DNA of 64,000 nucleotides from Lunularia cruciata (taxonomy: Eukaryota > Streptophyta > Marchantiopsida > Lunulariales > Lunulariaceae), in NCBI GenBank assembly GCA_948567375.1, contig OX419755.1, forward strand, positions 31,377,001-31,441,000. The letters are read 5' to 3'. The notes below the pieces were generated by a model that made no database searches, had not been told where the DNA came from, and saw nothing but the letters and a program-made list of their open reading frames with translations. Position numbers and translations under genes: made by a program. Below, piece by piece: positions 1 through 10,626 of this stretch; the first letter of the stretch is position 1; each line of letters begins with the position of its first letter.

Positions 1-6
1 TTGAAT

Positions 7-247
7 GATCATATTAACACTCTATTGAAATAGGAAGTAGCAATTGAACATTTTTTATGTATATGAATCATGGATCTATAATTGTATGAGTTGATGCAAG
101 GAATGTAGAGGATGTTTCATGAGGTCCTAGTAGTACTCTCAATGGTTTGTGCTCCTTCCCAAGTGATCATATTAACCCTCTATTGAAATAGGAAGTAGCA
201 ATTGAACATTTGTCATGTGTAGGAATCATGGATTTGTAATTGTAGGA
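7..247 (+). repeat. Direct duplication of about 84 bp in family 1 gag leader
   Basis: The segment starting GATCATATTAAC at 7 recurs at 164 (about 7-90 and 164-247, offset 157 bp), including the GAAGTAGCAATTGAAC block. The related copy near 52796 has this block once, so the duplication is private to this copy. Confidence 0.75.
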
Positions 248-1230
248 GATGTTGAACAAGTTTATAGAGATCAAGTATGTAACAATCAAGTAATGCAAGA
301 AGAAGAACCATCACTAGCAATCAAAGTGCTTGGAGAGTCACTCACTTGCTGATGACACAAACATGAGTCAACAACTAAGATACATTGTTACTACAAATGG
401 AAAAGAAATGCAACGTTGAGCCTTATAAGAGATAGTGTTCCATATGAGTAGTGGAAAATTGGATTCAAGAATGAATCAATACCTTCAATTGTTCACAATT
501 GAGATCACTAATCATTCTATAGGCATATTTGCATGTGAGTACCTGATCAATAAATCCCTCACATTGTATGATGCTTGGGAATGATCATTGTTGGTAGAAG
601 GAAGAGAGATCACTTGGACAACCATGCAAGAAAGGTTGCTCAAGAATTTCCAATCTATGGATTTTGTGTAGATGGCTTGAACTAGACTATGGGAGTTGAA
701 GCAGAAGAATAATATATAAAAGTATGTGGAGACATTTCTTGATCTACATACAATAACCAATATGAGTCTAGTTGAAGCTCTTGATAATTTGAAAAGGAGA
801 TTAAAAAAGTGGATTTTACAAGAGGTAATGGTACAAAATCCTTGCACTATTTTTGAAGCCATTGCCTATAAGCAAAGAATAGCAAGGGCATTTGGAGGAG
901 GTGAAGAGGTAACCTTAATGCAAAACTATTGGGTTGAGACACACCATTTTGGTAGACCTATTCTTATGGAATTAAGCAACATTTAGTTCCAAAGAGCATG
1001 ACCCCTCCAAGGAGAATAAGGATGGATTAAAGAAAGGAGAGAAGGAGTCCTATGAAGAGAAGGGGCTTGAGTAGAACAACAATGTTGTTAAAATTGTGAT
1101 CAAGTTGGGCATATAGCCATCAATTTTTGTGCTCATCATCCTAAAGGTCCTCGGCCTCCATATAGGCAACCTTTGAAGCACATGTAGAGACAAAGAAAAG
1201 AGGAAGATGTTGAAATCACATCAAAAAATA
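248..1230 (+). pseudogene. Family 1 gag remnant
   Basis: Broken capsid and nucleocapsid coding sequence. Fragments around 540-580 encode a piece resembling DKALTWYDAWE of the copy at 53182-53400. The piece at 726-986 continues capsid, and 1096-1145 encodes a decayed zinc knuckle (CDQVGHIAINFC followed by a histidine-proline stretch). In an intact element this protein packages RNA into cytoplasmic particles. Several stops and frameshifts interrupt it. Assignment rests on alignment by eye to the better-preserved family 1 copy downstream. Confidence 0.7.
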
Positions 1231-1339
1231 AAGATTGCTAGTAAATGTACCTCATGGCCTTATTGACTCAATAAAGAAGAGTAAAAATAAGAGGAAGAAG
1301 AGGATGAGTGTGCAAAGGTAGAGGAAGATAAATTCAAAA

Positions 1340-3250
1340 CTAATTTTAATAAATAAAGTCCTAGAAGGCAATTTGGTGAGAGTGTTGATAGACCCTAGAG
1401 CAACAGAGGATTTCTTGTCTTGCTCTATTACAATAAGGTTGGAAGATAAAACTAGAGAAGGATAAAAATGACAAAGTAAAGTTGCCTAGTGGTCAAACAA
1501 AGAGGATTGAGTCATTTCCTAGAAAGGTAGCACTCTCTGTAAGAGACTCTCAAGAAGCAATTGAGTGGCAAGTAATATAGTTAGCTCAGTATGATGTGAT
1601 CTTAAGCATGTCGTGGATGGAGTACTTTAACCCTACAGTGGATTGGAAAAAGAAAATAGTGAGAACTAGTCAATGGAAGATCTTTGGGTTAAAGAAAAAT
1701 CATAAAGGCAAGAGTTGCCTCTTATGTCATAGTGACTACATCTATTGGGTCTTTTGGGTCTTTTGGGCTTTATATTTCATTGTTCATTGTTCATTGTTCA
1801 TTGTTCATATTGGTAAGATAGATAAACATTTCATGGATCTAATAAGAGAAGTCTAGAGTGCACAACACAATGGAGAAATTCATAAGAAATTGAAAGATGT
1901 GGTCAATTAGTTCCAAGATGTCTTTTTAGCTGAATTTCACTTAAGTTTACCACCAAAAGGAGAGTAGATCATAAAAATGAGATACTTCTTGGGAAGACTC
2001 CTCCTTGTAATGCCCCATATCCACTATCACCTCATGAGTTGGAGGAGTGTAAGGCTTAAATCAAGGATATATTGTAGTAGAAGGGGTTTATCCAACCCAA
2101 TATATTGCCATATGGGGCTCTTGTATTGTTTGTGAACAAGATGGATGGAACAATGCGTATGTACATTGACTACCAGGGACTAAATCAAAAAAAATGAAGA
2201 AAAAATACCCATTTCCTCACATGGATGAAGTGTTTGATCAACTCAATGGGATAAAGCACTTCACAAAACTTGATCTATGAAGTGGTTACAATAAAATCAG
2301 GATTACATAAGAAGACATACACAAAATGATATTTTGAACAAGGTATGGTCACTTTGAGTACTTGGTGATGCTGTTTGGCCTCATCAATGCTTCAACCAAT
2401 TTCATGAGTTTGATGAATGATATATTTTATATGTACTTGGATAAGTCTATTATCATTTTTCTTGATGAAATCTTAGTCTATGGTAGGACAATGAAAAAAC
2501 ACAAGTAACATATGCAAGAATTCTTCTAGATTCTACAATAGAATCAATTGTTTGCCAAAATCTCAAAGTGCAAGTTTGGAAAATGAAGTAGACTACTTAG
2601 GGAATAGAGTGAGTGCAAAAATAGAGGTATCCAAGTGTTAATAGATAAAATAGATGTCATTGAAATATAGAGTGCTCCAAAAGATCACACTTAACTCAAG
2701 AGTTCCTTGGGATTGTGTTTTATCATGAATTTTCAAGGACTTCTCCAAGGTTGCATAACTTTTAAAAACACTATTGGGCAAGGGGAAGAAGTGGATGTCT
2801 ACGCAAGAATTGGCCTTTCAAGAATTAAAAGATATTACTACATGCACCAATCTTGAAAAGATATGACCCAAAATGTCTAATTAAGTTGGCTATAAATGCA
2901 TTAGGCATAGCAATAAAAGTACTCCTACAACAAGAGTTGCATGATGGATGGCACCCAATTGCATATTTCTCTTGTAAATTGATTTTGGTAGAACACAACT
3001 ATCACACTACCAAACAAGAAGGGCTGGCCATTGTCCTTGCAACCAAGCATTAGAAGCACTATCTTGGGGAGAAGGCATTTGTAGTGGAGATAGACCACAA
3101 ACCTCTAGTCTACCTTGAGATACAAAAAGATCTTTCTTGTCAATAAATTTGGTGTATACAGTGGAGACAACAATTCAACATGAAAATCACATATATTAAA
3201 GGCAAGAAGCAACTTGCAGATGCATTCACATGAATTCAAATAGAAAAAAT
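1340..3250 (+). pseudogene. Family 1 protease-RT-RNase H remnant
   Basis: Decayed pol. Near 1370-1420 a retropepsin-like VRVLIDPRATEDFLS resembles the D-x-GAT active-site region of the sister copy (DLGAT at 54048-54353). The next piece contains the YDVILSMSWMEY-like end of protease. RT follows at about 2000-2620, with MRMYIDYQGLN near 2155. The catalytic block reads FLDEILVYG near 2460, where FLDDILVYS is expected, so one catalytic aspartate is changed to glutamate. Connection and RNase H fragments lie at 2840-3240 (KCLIKLAINA, HPIAYFSC). Multiple stops make it inactive. Confidence 0.78.
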
Positions 3251-3255
3251 CAAGT

Positions 3256-3685
3256 TGTAACAATATGGAGTTTAACAATGAAGTTAGTTAGGGTGATGAA
3301 GTTAGTTAGGGTTAAAAAAGTAGCAAATAGACCAAATTAGCCTAGAATATTTCTAAAATATACAAAAAGCTTCTTGGGAAGCTTTTAGGCTAGTTTAACT
3401 TGCACCCTAAGTAGGTAGCTTCTAGATGCTCCTAACTAGCTTAGCTTGCATGCCAAATAGATGATTTCTAAAAGGAAGCTTCTTGAGAAGCTTCTCGATT
3501 AACTTGGCTTGCACTCCAAGAAAGCAACTAAAGGAAGCTTCTTGAGATGCTTCTGAAGAGCCTTGTATGATCCTTATAAATACCAAAGCTGAAGCTCAAG
3601 CTAGGCATTCAAAGTTTGTCACATTCAAGCTTCCCAATGCAATCTTCCATTCTCATATTTCTCTCCTCAATCTTGGTCTTTTACA
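3256..3685 (+). repeat. 5' LTR of nested family 2 element (430 bp)
   Basis: Starts TGTAACAATATGGAG and ends TCTTTTACA. It matches 8126-8555 at the same length. A TATA-like CTTATAAATACC lies near 3570. The LTR carries repeated GAAGCTTC motifs separated by AACTTGGCTTGCACTCC. Confidence 0.93.
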
Positions 3686-3703
3686 TTAGTATTAGAGCAA
3701 GAA
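3686..3703 (+). promoter_or_regulatory. Primer binding site, initiator-tRNA-Met type
   Basis: TTAGTATTAGAGCAAG directly follows the 5' LTR. It is a mutated form of the TGGTATCAGAGC site used by many plant LTR elements. The sister at 45343 has TTGATATCAGAGC. Confidence 0.75.
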
Positions 3704-4540
3704 TGGGATGGATGGAATTTATGGACCACCAAATCCATTACCACCAAATCATTGGGACCTTTGTGTCTAGGTACTACCAAAGCATCATTTCACACAATTC
3801 ATCACCTCACTTTTTGGGCAGGATATTTTAAATGAGATCACCTTGTTTGAGGAATTGTTGATATTTCAGATTGTAACTTATGGAGAATGGTGGACATGTT
3901 GCATTTATGTGTTAATAAATTAGATCAATTGGGGATAGTGTGTTAGAGTAGTAACCATAATGATGATGCCCAAACTTATTCTTACTAGGTAGCAACAAAT
4001 CAAGCACCTTACTTGATTGTTGGATGAACAAGACCATCAATGACAAGAGCAGGAAGAAGCTTCTTAGCTGTAAGAAGCTATATCACTCAATTCCAAAATA
4101 CAATTATGCAAATTTTGGATATACTAGATAGAGAAGCTCTAGATTGCTTTGTGAGAGGCTTGAAGTCATGGACTAGATTTGAAGTAACTATGCATGAGCC
4201 TAAAGACTTGGAGGAAGCCATATAGTTGGCTAAGCACTTTGATTCCTTGGTTGCGACAACTTGGTCTTGACCTTAGCCTTTCCCAAACCTACCCACACAC
4301 TACATACGGGTGGAAGAGCCAACACTAATGGAGATAGGTTCAATCCAATAGAGACCACTTTGCATAGCAAATTGTGAAAGATTGTGACAAAATGGTGGAT
4401 GTTTTTATTATCACCAAATTGGATATCATATTGCTGATTGTACACTCAAGAATAAGCAACCTCAACAAGTCGCCCAAATGGAGTTTGTGGAGTAGAATAA
4501 TCAAGGAAACAAGGAATCCAAATAGTAGATTTTGAGCTGC
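3704..4540 (+). pseudogene. Family 2 gag remnant
   Basis: Fragments at 3704-3830 and 4040-4225 encode gag pieces (for example MTRAGRSF and VTMHEPKDLEEAI), which align with the sister gag at 45350-46190 and 49980-50330. A decayed zinc knuckle at about 4395-4450 reads CTyr-rich and ends IADCTLKN; at 50180-50230 the sister still has CX2CX4HX4C. Part of the capsid coding sequence is missing between about 3840 and 4040. Nucleocapsid and capsid functions are inferred only from family membership. Confidence 0.7.
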
Positions 4541-6600
4541 CTATTTGGAACTTGATTAGTTTCAATGGGATTGAAGGCTCAACCTATGCAAGTTTGCTTC
4601 ACTTGCAAGGTATAATATCTGATCATGGTTGTATGATTTTTGTTGATTTTGGGAGTTTAGAGAATTGCATGTCCATGCAATTGCAAAGGAATTAGGTATT
4701 CCTATCAGGCCAATAATTGGAAGTAGATTGATGATGGCAAATGGTAGAAGGCATTTTGTGCCTCACATCCTATTATGTTCAAGATTGGGAAGGAATATTT
4801 GGAGTGTACAAGGTTTGTAGTGGCACCTCTACACTATGATGTCATTTTGGGTCTACCTTGGCTTGAACATCATAAGGTCCAATTTGATTGGAATCGACAA
4901 CAATTCAAGTATAAGACCAAGGTAGGACATTTAGATTAGGTTGTCTAGCACTTCTGAGTAAGACACCTAAGGATAGTCATTCCCAAGAGGGGAAGTTTGC
5001 TAAGAAGGCAACCATCAAGCAAGCTTTGAAGGAAGATAAGTCCCAAAAAGAGAAGTTTGATAGGAAAGCAACCATCAAGCAAGCTTTGAAGGAAGATAAG
5101 TCCCAAGATGGATTTTTTTAGTAAAGCAGCCATAGAGCAAGCTTTGGAGGAAGATAAATCTGTTTTTGCGGTGTGGATCAAGCCAATTGCACATGGAGAA
5201 TTTGAGAAAGGCCAGAAACCTCATCAAGCAATGGTTGATAAAATAGTTAAGGAGTTTTCAGATGTGTTTCTTGAAGATCTTCCAAAGAGATTGCTCTTTG
5301 ATTGTGGTATGTCCTTCAAGATTGAATTATTGCCAATAAGTACTCTAATGAGTAGACCAATCTATCAGCTCTCACTCACAGGAGTTGAATGAGCTCCAAA
5401 CAACACTATTAGAGGTGTTGGAGAAGGATTTCATATGACATAATACATCTCCTTAGGGAGCACTAGTATTATTTTAAAGAAAGATGGAGTACTTTTCTTC
5501 TATATTAATTATCATTGTTTGAATAAACAAATAGTGAAGAATGCATATCCCTTGCCACGGATTTATGAATTGCTTGATTCAGTAGAGCACAATACTTCTC
5601 CAAGTTAAATCTCCAAAGTGACATTGGCAAATTCCTATCGATAAAAAGGATGTGCAAAAGATTGCCTTTCATACAAGGTATGAGTATTTTGAATGGAGAG
5701 TTCTACCTTTTGGGCTCATTAATGCACCCATAGTTTTTTTGGATTAGATGCATTGGGTGTTGGATGGACTCTTGGATAAGTACATGGTCATATTTTTGGA
5801 TGATATCTTAATCTATAGCAAGATGGAGGTAGATCATGTAAATCATGTGCGAGAAGTCCTATGACCACTACATCAATAGAAGTTTTACTACAAGAATTCC
5901 AAGTGTGCCTTTTGGCAAAAGGAAATTACCTTTTTGGGTCATACAATCTCATTTAAAGGGATCAAGATAGAAGAAGAAAAGATCAAGGCCATTAATGATT
6001 GGCCTACTTTAAAGGATGCCATAGAACTACGGGCATTTAATGGATCAATAAGCTTTTACCAACGGTTTATCCATTAATATGCTCATGTGGCCACACCTTT
6101 GATCAACCCTTAGGGAAGAACTCAAGATTTCAGTGGACCACCAAGCACAAAGAAGCATTGCAAAAGCTAGAACATATTGTATCTTCAAGACACATTCTTC
6201 AACCATATGATCTTCAACTACCTTGTGTGGTTGATTTTGATGCTTCTAACTTTACCATTGGAGTTGTGTTGCAACATGAATTTCTTGATGGGTTACATCC
6301 AATTTGCCTTTGTGTCTCACCAATTGAACACTACTAAAAGGAATTATTCTGCTTGAGATCAAGAACGACTAGCCATGGTATATGCCACCAAGGTATGGAG
6401 ACATTATATGATGGAGAAAAAAGTGGTCATGCAAACTAATCATTAACCCTTGTTGTAGACAATACATTTGGAGTACATGAAGAGTCAATATCATAGATGG
6501 GAGGAACAACTACTATTTTTTGGCCTCAAACTTGAATACAAACCTGGCTGGTTCTATGCCATCCTTGATGCCCTATCACAATGACCTAACTTGAAGTCTC
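4541..6600 (+). pseudogene. Family 2 protease-RT-RNase H remnant
   Basis: The protease piece lies at about 4560-4900 (VDFGSLENCMSMQ in place of D-S/T-G, then YDVILGLPWLEHHKVQFDW). A linker follows with three 60-bp tandem units. RT begins near 5230 (FSDVFLEDLPKR), and the catalytic FLDDILIYSKM at about 5790-5830 keeps both aspartates. RNase H lies at about 6200-6450 (VDFDASNFTIGVVLQHEF, then YSAxDQERLAMVYATKVW-like). In life this region would copy element RNA into DNA. Stops and small indels break the frame repeatedly. Confidence 0.8.
4981..5160 (+). repeat. Three tandem 60-bp coding units between protease and RT
   Basis: Units start at 4981, 5041 and 5101, each opening TCCCAA and ending GCTTTGGAGGAAGATAA-like. 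Each encodes 20 residues with a KFxxKATxxQALKEDKS pattern. The same three-unit array occurs at about 50770-50960 (+) and 42715-42905 (-). Confidence 0.88.
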
Positions 6601-6699
6601 TTCCTCTCAGCATAATAGCAATTATGATGGTGTTTGTTGACTCCAAAGTCCAAATTGCATTTAAGATAACCTTACATCAAGACCCATTTTTTCAGATGG

Positions 6700-8120
6700 T
6701 ACAAGGTCATTTTGCAACATGCAACAAGGAGTACATCACCTTCTCCTTCAAGGAAGGCCTTCTATTCTATGAGGACTAGATATATATTCCAGACAAGGAT
6801 GATCTTAGACCTTATGCGCTTCCAAGAAGCCCATGACTTACCAATTACTGGTCACATGGGTATGGACAAGACCTTGAGTACACTCCAATGCAAATGGTGG
6901 TGGCCCAACATGGCACGATATGTTCAAGAGTTTGTCTGATCATGTGAGAGATGCCAATGCAACAAGACCAACAACCAAAATCCAAGTGGACTCCTTCAAC
7001 CACTCCACATTCCATCTACTCGATGTGAACACGTGAGCTTGGATCTCATCACATCTTTGCCCAAAACAAAGCAAGGTCACTCAATGATCATGGTGTTTGT
7101 GGATAAGCTTACTAAGCAAATCCATTTGGCACTAACCTTTGATACCATGGATGGTCCAATATTAGCACTGATCTACTTTGATATTATCTTCAAGCATCAT
7201 GGGATGCCTTGTGTACTCATCTCCGACCGTGCTCCTCAATTCACTAGGAAATTTTAGCAAGCACTCTTCCAAATACTCAGCACCAAGCTTGCTTTGTCCA
7301 TGACCTATCATCCTCAAATTGATGGAAAAATTTAATGTGAAAATTTCACCTTGGAAGATATGTTTAGTGCCTTTGTCAACATCAAATTGGGATCAATGTC
7401 TTGCAGTTGTAGAGTTTGGATACAATAATTCCAAAATAGGCAAGCACCAGATTCTCTCCTCTCTTTCTCAATTTTGGCCAAGATCCACTTGTTCTAGATT
7501 CCTTTCTTGCTGCTCCTCCATCTCATGTCCCTCATACTTCCATCTTCTTGACCACCGTATCTTAATCCCTTCAACAAGCCAAATCTCATCTCCTTGTTGC
7601 TCAAAATTATCAAAAACAATATCAGGACCACCATCATTGTGATCTCACCTTTCAAGTTGGTCATAAGATCATGCTCTCCTCTAGTAACCTACCTCTCCCA
7701 CTTAATACCCAAGTTTGTAAACTCCCACCTAATTAGATTGGATCCTTTGATGTCACCTAAATCATCTCTCCTATTGCTTATCGACTTGTCTTGCCTTGTC
7801 ATATGCACATCTACCTTGTCTTTCACATTCCAAGTTTAAACCTTTTGTTCCTAACCCATCTTCTTTTTGCTCTTTTTTCCAACCTCCTTGTCCTCCCATC
7901 ATTATCAAGGATCATGAGGAGTACAAAGTTGATTGTATCCTTGCACATTGCCACATTCAATGAAGCCATCAACAACATATAGAGTACAAGGTCCTTTGGA
8001 AACAATATCTCCTTCATGATGCCACATAGGAACCTCTTTCTCATCTCTAGAATGCACAAATGGCCATCTAGGAGTTTGAAGCTTCAATGGCAATAAGGAC
8101 ATCAAAAACTAGCGGTGGAG
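6700..8120 (+). pseudogene. Family 2 integrase and chromodomain remnant
   Basis: The integrase zinc-binding part lies near 6835-6990 (GHMGMDKTLSTLQ ... CERCQCNKT). The core starts at 7033 with MSLDLITSLPKTK and continues to VLISDRAPQF near 7220, giving the first two acidic residues. The third region is degraded around 7310-7400. A chromodomain-like tail at about 7910-8100 (DHEEYKVD, then YKVLW and PLSHL-type residues in broken frames) matches the intact-looking tail at 39977-40378. Chromodomains on Ty3 integrases bind modified histones and guide insertion. No functional ORF remains. Confidence 0.8.
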
Positions 8121-8125
8121 GAATA
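8112..8125 (+). other. Polypurine tract of family 2 element
   Basis: GCGGTGGAGGAATA directly precedes the 3' LTR; the sister at 61161-61175 reads GCGGTGGGGGAATA. In this family it would prime plus-strand DNA synthesis. Confidence 0.7.
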
Positions 8126-8555
8126 TGTAACAATATGGAGTTTAGCAATGAAGTTAGTCATGGTGATGAAATTAGTTAGGGCTAATAAAGTAGCAAATAG
8201 TCCAAATTAGTCTAGAATATTCCAAAAGTATCTAGGAAGCTTCTTGGGAAACTTCATGGCTAGCTTAACTTGCACCCCAAGTAGGTAGCTATTAGAAGGT
8301 TACAATTAGCTTAGCTTGCATGCCAAGTAGGTGACTTCTAGAAGAAGTTTCTTGAGATGCTTCTCGGTTAACTTGGCTTGAACTCCAAGAAAGTGACTCA
8401 AGGAAGCTTTTTGAGATGTTTCTCAAGAGCCTTGTATTTTCTCTATAAATACCAAAACCAAAGCTCAAGTTAGGCATTCAGAGTTTCCCCACATGCAAGT
8501 CTCCCAATGTGATCTTCCATTCTTCTATTTCTCTCCTTGGTCCTGGTCTTTTACA
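8126..8555 (+). repeat. 3' LTR of nested family 2 element (430 bp)
   Basis: Starts TGTAACAATATGGAG and ends GGTCTTTTACA, followed by CAAGT. Same length as the 5' LTR, with scattered substitutions. Confidence 0.93.
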
Positions 8556-8560
8556 CAAGT

Positions 8561-10025
8561 GGTGGAGGTCAAGATGAACATTGAATTTTGGCCAAGGATT
8601 CTTGCTACTACAAAAATTGATCTATAGATTGTAAGAGCTCAATCATCTAAAGGCATCACAAACACCAAGGACTCACCTTTTGTGATGGTAGGTTATAGAT
8701 CCCAAATGCCACAAATATAAGAACTACCATCCTAGCAACATCTCATGATATTGCCATTGTAGGTCATGTTGGAGTAGATAAGACCTTGGATGCAGTCAAA
8801 TGTTACTTTTATTGACCCAAGATGAGCAATGATATGATGAAATATGTTCAAAGTTGCCTACTTTGTCAACAAAGTAAAGCTTCTAATCAAGCTCCCATAG
8901 GACTTCTTTAACCTTCCCTACTCCTACTCAATGTTGGGAATAGCTAAGCATTGACATGGTTTGTGAATTCCTAATGACCACCTTAGGGTTTGACTCCTTT
9001 GTAGTCTTTGTTGACCAACTTAGCTATGCGATTCATGTGCATCTTACCACCAAGGATGTGACTTCCCCACAACTAGCTCACTTGTACTTAGATGCAATTT
9101 TCTCTCACCATGGCTTGTCTTGAGTGCTGATCATAGATAGAGGCACTCAATTCACTAGTTTGTTTTAGAGAACACTAGTTTGTTTTGGAGAACACTCTTT
9201 GGTTTCTTCAAACTAAATTGGCCATGTCCACAACTTACCATCCACAAATTGATAGACAAATAGAGCATGCAAATTGCACTATTAGGATATGCTCTAGGGC
9301 TTCATCGTAGATGAGCAAGAAAGGTGGGACCACTTACTCCAATTGGTGGAATTTGCTTACAAAAATCTAATGAATGCATCTACATTAGGTCACATTGTTC
9401 TTCCTTATGTATCGAGAACATCCTTTCACACCATTAAGCTTGATGAAGGTCCATCTGGTGGCAACCAAGGTTGACATTGTTAATACTTTTGTTTCTAGAA
9501 TCCAGTAGTGTATGTAGAATGCCAAGCACATGTTGTAGATTGCCAAAATCAATAGAAGTAGTATGTAGATACACGCTGACAACACATGGAAGTCAATGTT
9601 GGAGATCAAGTTTGGTTGTCAACCACCAACCTCATGTTAGTTAGCCCTTGTAAGCTCAGACCTCATTTTTATTGGATCTTTCTCCATTCTTCATTGAATC
9701 GGCACAATGGCCTACTACCTTGAGCTTCTATCACACATGAAGATCCATCTAGTATTCCATGTCTCTTTATTATGTAGATATGCCTCTTGATTGCCCTACT
9801 TTACTTCCATACAAGACATTTTTTCTTGTCCAACACTCATTGATGGCACAAAGGAATATGAAGTTGATCAAAAATGCATTGGGGGTACTCGTCATCCATG
9901 TGTAGAATATTTTGTATAGTGGAAAGGGTACCCACTATATGAGGCAACATGGGAGCCAACTTGACCCATGCACCAATGCTAGTGAAATATTTTGAGGAAT
10001 CACTTTACAACGAGGATGTTGTGTC
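8561..10025 (+). pseudogene. Family 1 integrase and chromodomain remnant
   Basis: Continuation of the element interrupted at 3251. Sequence from 8575 aligns with 55890 onward of the second family 1 copy. The zinc-binding part near 8755-8870 reads GHVGVDKTLDA ... CLLCQQ. The core is broken but recognisable: SIDMV, then VLI-DRGTQF near 9120-9150. There is an internal 24-bp duplication around 9155-9195 (TTGTTTTGGAGAACACT). The chromodomain tail at about 9855-9960 (EYEVDQK, VEYFV, WKGYPLYEATWEPT) is well preserved at residue level. Stops make it inactive. Confidence 0.8.
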
Positions 10026-10042
10026 TTAAAAGGGAGGAAGTA
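10026..10042 (+). other. Polypurine tract of family 1 element
   Basis: AAAAGGGAGGAAG lies immediately before the 3' LTR; the sister at about 57338 reads AAAAGGAGGGAGG. Confidence 0.7.
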
Positions 10043-10626
10043 TATAACACCAATAGCTAGACATATTATCTAGAGGTGAAAATTGGTTTTGTAATGTATA
10101 AGAGGATATTATATATGATGGACTTAGTAGATCAGATAGAGGTATCACCAAAAGAGCATTTCTACTGATAGGGCAGAAGTTGAGAATAACCTGAAAACTT
10201 TAGAGCCAATTTTGGAGGCCTAAATGGATGAATTAGGCCTTGAAAATGTGTAAAATCCCCTCCAATTGAAGAGATGCTGGCCTTCCCACCCCCAAATTTT
10301 GTCTCATCTAGAGCTTTTTAACAAATCTCACCCATGTGATTTTGAGATTCCTATAGAAGATTCTCTTTGGTCAAACTTGTTTGACAAACCTGATAGGACA
10401 AGGACCAACATGTCACCCATCTAGGCAACTAATTGAAGGGTAGAGCTTGCTGAAATATTGCCAATCCATGTATTTGATCCAAGGGTGGAGCTTCCTTTGA
10501 GGGGATCCTCTTTGTTATGTAATAAAAAGAAGGTGCTCCTTTGGGTAATCCGAGTATTGAGTGTGAAGCTTACGTTTTCTCTCTTGTATTTCTCTTGGAG
10601 AGTTCTCCTATCCTCCAAGTATTACA
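10043..10626 (+). repeat. 3' LTR of family 1 element (584 bp)
   Basis: Starts TATAACACCAATAGCTAG (TGTAATACC in the sister) and ends AAGTATTACA. It aligns with the LTRs at 51520-52257 and 57353-58756 but lacks their internal duplication. AATAAAAAGAAGGTG near 10520 sits where the sisters carry TATATAATAAAGAG. Confidence 0.85.

Larger units (their letters stand above)
3256..8555 (+). mobile_element. Family 2 Ty3 chromovirus, complete but inactivated, nested in family 1
   Basis: A 5.3-kb element with two 430-bp LTRs, a tRNA-type primer binding site, then gag, protease, RT, RNase H, integrase and a chromodomain in the order typical of Ty3 chromoviruses. A purine-rich tract precedes the 3' LTR. 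Many stops and frameshifts break the coding region. The equal LTR length and the perfect target duplication show it is structurally whole. It lies between the RNase H and integrase regions of the older family 1 host element. Three other family 2 copies or parts occur at 39679-61587. Confidence 0.93.
3251..8560. repeat. CAAGT target-site duplication flanking family 2 element
   Basis: CAAGT occurs at 3251-3255 and 8556-8560, exactly outside the TG...CA ends of the inserted element. A 5-bp duplication is usual for Ty3 integrases. Confidence 0.9.
1..10626 (+). mobile_element. Family 1 Ty3 chromovirus, 5' end outside window, interrupted by family 2 element
   Basis: Degenerate Ty3/gypsy element read on the + strand. 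Gag, protease, RT and RNase H remnants run from 1 to about 3250. The element is then split by a nested element (3256-8555) and resumes with integrase, chromodomain, a purine tract and a 3' LTR ending at 10626. Colinearity with the more intact family 1 copy at 51520-58756 supports this: the sequence just before 3251 and just after 8560 is continuous in that copy. No long ORF survives, so it is a dead copy. The 5' LTR and the start of gag lie left of the window. Confidence 0.88.
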
